64,000 bases of DNA from NCBI RefSeq assembly GCF_002441855.2, contig NZ_CP029487.1, positions 744,001 to 808,000 of the forward strand, in the 5' to 3' direction. A model generated the notes under the pieces. It made no database searches, had not been told where the DNA came from, and saw only the letters and a program-made list of their open reading frames with translations. The DNA comes from Eubacterium maltosivorans (GTDB lineage Bacteria; Bacillota; Clostridia; Eubacteriales; Eubacteriaceae). Of this stretch, positions 61,770 to 64,000 are shown in pieces. The position numbers and the translations under genes were made by a program. Position 1 is the first letter of the stretch; the number at the start of each line of letters is the position of its first letter.

Positions 61770-63441
61770 TTCCGCCACCGATAAAACGCGGCCGAGGCTG
61801 CGGAGCCGGGTTGTTACGGGTACCCCGCTGGAGCTGAAGGTTGTTTTCTGGATCATCATCGCCATCTTCGCGGTGTTCCTTGCCGCTCCACTGGCACTGC
61901 TGCTCATCAAGTCCTTCAATGTGGACGGCAGCTTCAGCCTGGCAAGCTATGCCGCTGTGCTGAGCAGCGCAGGCTTTCTGAACGCCCTGCTTAACAGCTT
62001 CATCATCGCCGGGACCAGCGCGCTCGTCACCACAGTTATCGCGTTCATGCTGGCCTACACAGTCAACAGCACTAATGTACCCGGCTGGTACAAGAGCGCC
62101 GTTTCCAGTGTCGCAGTGCTGCCCATGCTCCTGCCCACCATTACCTATGGCTTCGCCATCATCTATTCCTTTGGCCGCCAGGGCCTGATCACCCGGCTGC
62201 TGGGCTTTCAGCCCTTTGAGATTTATGGGTTTAACGGACTGCTGCTGGGTTATGTAATCTACACGGTTCCCATTGCCTTTATGCTCATTAACAATACCTT
62301 TAAGTACATTGACAAGAAGTTCTCTGTGGTATCCCGTGTGCTTGGTGACAACAGCTTTAAAACCTTTCTCACCACAACCTTTAAGCCACTGATCGCCACC
62401 CTGGGGGCTTCTTTTATTCAGGCCTTTTTCCTGAGCTTCACCGACTTTGGGATTCCGGCATCGGTTGGCGGTGAGTACAAGGTGGTTGCCACCACGCTGT
62501 ACAATCAGATGCTGGGTTCTATCCCCAATTTCAGCAAGGGGGCTGTTGTTGCCATGATGATGCTGATCCCATCGGTTTTCAGCATTTTGATCCTGCGCTA
62601 CCTGGAAAAATATAATTTCCACTATAACAAGATCTCCCAGATCGAGCTCACAAAAAACAAAGGACGCGATGGCCTTTTCACGGTTCTGTCCGCTTTGGTA
62701 ATGATCGGTATTCTGTCCATTTTCGCGGTTATCTTTATTGTTCCCTTTGTGCAGAGCTGGCCCTATGAGCTTGGTTTTTCGCTTGACAACATCAAGGAAA
62801 CCCTGTTTGGCGGCCAGCTGACCAGTGTCTACCTCAATTCCATTCTGGTAGCGGCGCTCACAGCGGTTTTAGGGACGGCCATTGCCTACCTCAGCGCACT
62901 GGTCACTGCCCGCAGTAAAATGGGCAAGCCCTCTAAAGCCGCCATCGACGGCCTGGTCCAGACCACCAACACCGTACCGGGCATGGTGCTTGGCATCGCC
63001 TTTCTCCTGGCTTTTTCCGGCACCAGCCTCCAGTGTACCTTTATTATACTGATCATCTGTAACATTATCCATTATTTCTCAACCCCTTACCTGATGATCA
63101 AAAACTCGCTGTCAAAGATGAACGCCTCCTGGGAAACCACCGGCATGCTCATGGGTGACAGCTGGACAAAAACCATTTTCAGAGTTGTAATCCCCAACTC
63201 CTGGTCCACTGTTTTTGAAATGTTCAGCTATTATTTTATCAACGCCATGGTAACCATCTCCGCTGTCATTTTTATCGTTGGCGCGCGCACCATGGTCGTT
63301 ACCACCAAAATCAAACAGCTTCAGCACTTCGGCGATTTTGAACAGATTTTTGTCTTATCCCTGCTTATTCTTGCCACCAACCTGGCTGTCAAGCTGATCC
63401 TGAAAGCCTTGTCGAAAAAAACAGAAAGGAAGGCCGCCTGA
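61759..63441 (+). CDS. ABC importer permease, fused double-domain type (FbpB-like)
   Basis: A 560-residue permease with two binding-protein-dependent transport domains in tandem (about 1-275 and 285-555), about twelve helices in all. The fused arrangement is typical of iron(III) and 2-aminoethylphosphonate importers. GGAG precedes the ATG at 61759. Base composition is more GC-rich here than in the first 45 kb. Confidence 0.9.
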   Translation: MPSNSATDKTRPRLRSRVVTGTPLELKVVFWIIIAIFAVFLAAPLALLLIKSFNVDGSFSLASYAAVLSSAGFLNALLNSFIIAGTSALVTTVIAFMLAYTVNSTNVPGWYKSAVSSVAVLPMLLPTITYGFAIIYSFGRQGLITRLLGFQPFEIYGFNGLLLGYVIYTVPIAFMLINNTFKYIDKKFSVVSRVLGDNSFKTFLTTTFKPLIATLGASFIQAFFLSFTDFGIPASVGGEYKVVATTLYNQMLGSIPNFSKGAVVAMMMLIPSVFSILILRYLEKYNFHYNKISQIELTKNKGRDGLFTVLSALVMIGILSIFAVIFIVPFVQSWPYELGFSLDNIKETLFGGQLTSVYLNSILVAALTAVLGTAIAYLSALVTARSKMGKPSKAAIDGLVQTTNTVPGMVLGIAFLLAFSGTSLQCTFIILIICNIIHYFSTPYLMIKNSLSKMNASWETTGMLMGDSWTKTIFRVVIPNSWSTVFEMFSYYFINAMVTISAVIFIVGARTMVVTTKIKQLQHFGDFEQIFVLSLLILATNLAVKLILKALSKKTERKAA

Positions 63442-64000
63442 TGAATAAACTTATAAAAGCCCTGGCTGCCGGACTGCTCATTGCCGCCACAGCCCTCACC
63501 GCTGTGGGGTGCAGTACAGGAAACGCGGATAACAAAGTCGTTATCTACTCCAATGCGGATGACGAAGCCCTGACCGCCATGGAAAACGCTCTGACTGCCG
63601 GCGGCTACGAAGGCCAGTATATCATCCAAAGCTTTGCCACCTCCGAGCTAGGCGGCCGGATGATGGCCGAAGGCTCTAAAATCGAAGCCGACCTGGTGAC
63701 CATGAGCACATACTATCTGGACACTGCCCAAAAGGAATCCGAAATGTTCTCTGACCTGAGCTTTGACCATACCACCCTGAGCGGTGACTGCCCATCCTAT
63801 TCTTCCCCCATCACAGCCCAGGAAGGCGCTGTCATGGTCAACACTGAGGTGATGCGGGAACAGGGCCTGTCTGCACCGGCCTCCATCAAGGATCTGGCTG
63901 ATCCAAAGTACGCGGGCCAGGTATCCATACCGGATATTGAAGGTTCCTCCACTGGCTGGATTCTGGTACAGGCTGTCATCGACGCTTACGGCGAGACGGA
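63441..64000 (+). CDS. ABC importer substrate-binding lipoprotein, 3' end outside the window
   Basis: At least 186 residues. The signal peptide ends in a lipobox (LTAVGC) and is followed by VVIYSNADDEALTAMENAL, the start pattern of iron- and phosphonate-binding proteins (AfuA/FutA/PhnS-like). SIKDLADPKYAGQVSIPDIEGSS is also typical. The start overlaps the permease stop (TGATG) and GGAAGG lies upstream. The exact substrate is not clear. Confidence 0.88.
   Translation, partial: MNKLIKALAAGLLIAATALTAVGCSTGNADNKVVIYSNADDEALTAMENALTAGGYEGQYIIQSFATSELGGRMMAEGSKIEADLVTMSTYYLDTAQKESEMFSDLSFDHTTLSGDCPSYSSPITAQEGAVMVNTEVMREQGLSAPASIKDLADPKYAGQVSIPDIEGSSTGWILVQAVIDAYGET

Noticed and set aside
61720-62622. 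A 300-residue minus-strand open frame
   Set aside because: It is antisense to the importer permease, is dominated by Gln, His and Gly, and has no ribosome binding site; it is a shadow of GC-rich coding sequence.
1-64000. CRISPR arrays, insertion sequences, prophage or plasmid functions
   Set aside because: No regularly spaced repeats, transposase, integrase, or replication genes were seen on either strand.

Overview
The window looks like chromosomal DNA of an anaerobic, low-to-medium GC Firmicute. The best guess is a Eubacterium limosum/callanderi-like acetogen, but this is inferred from gene content and style, not from a marker gene. Supporting signs are AGGAGG-type ribosome binding sites, TTGACA-17-TATAAT promoters, many short intrinsic terminators, ECF vitamin transporters present only as S components, an FmdE-type protein, a small 2[4Fe-4S] ferredoxin and no respiratory genes. 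There is no CRISPR array, insertion sequence, phage or rRNA. One tRNA (Ser-CGA) is present.

Layout. 0-5 kb: the end of an ABC-2 permease, an FmdE-like protein, a pantothenate ECF S component facing coaBC, and a split ThrE-type exporter. 5-10.3 kb: a P-type cation ATPase behind a yybP-ykoY (Mn2+) riboswitch, and a bioY-bioB-bioD operon behind a BirA-like operator. 10.3-16.9 kb: a flavin reductase, a MecA-like low-affinity penicillin-binding protein, two GNAT acetyltransferases, a barnase/barstar/S24-like operon and a pirin. 16.9-21.1 kb: a response regulator/histidine kinase/three-part ABC transporter cluster of the peptide-antibiotic resistance type. 21-30 kb: small membrane and hypothetical proteins, a stress-type SDR, ketopantoate reductase, TspO, a secreted M23 peptidase, two tandem CarD-family regulators, a decayed cytidylate-kinase-like gene, a divergent peptide deformylase and a DUF2798 membrane protein with a structured leader. 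30.5-34.9 kb: a HAD hydrolase and ribH, ribBA, ribE and ribD behind an FMN riboswitch. 35-42.5 kb: a cupin, ferredoxin, DUF4180, a soluble histidine kinase fused to an amide/urea-type ligand-binding domain, glycerate kinase, a C69 dipeptidase, an AraC-type response regulator and tRNA-Ser. 42.8-48 kb: YjbQ and a second two-component system, divergent from a second three-part ABC transporter. 48-55.3 kb: a glycerol/polyol operon (GlpA-like oxidoreductase with an N-terminal BON-like domain, FGGY kinase, AGPS-like FAD oxidase, glycerol kinase) with an upstream DeoR-family regulator. 55.4-61 kb: a CDF cation exporter, a PsiE-like protein, RidA and two large membrane proteins of the glycosyltransferase type. 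61-64 kb: an ABC importer (ATPase, fused double permease, lipoprotein) running off the end.

How the parts connect. Vitamin supply is a theme: pantothenate uptake and use, biotin uptake and synthesis, and riboflavin synthesis each carry their own expected control element. Envelope defence is another: two TCS/ABC modules, a low-affinity PBP and an M23 hydrolase. The most unusual items are the cytosolic kinase with a C-terminal AmiC/UrtA-like sensor, the lipoprotein barnase operon with an S24-like third gene whose catalytic Lys appears to be Arg, the BON-GlpA fusion inside a two-kinase, two-flavoprotein operon, and a structured RNA leader in front of the DUF2798 gene.
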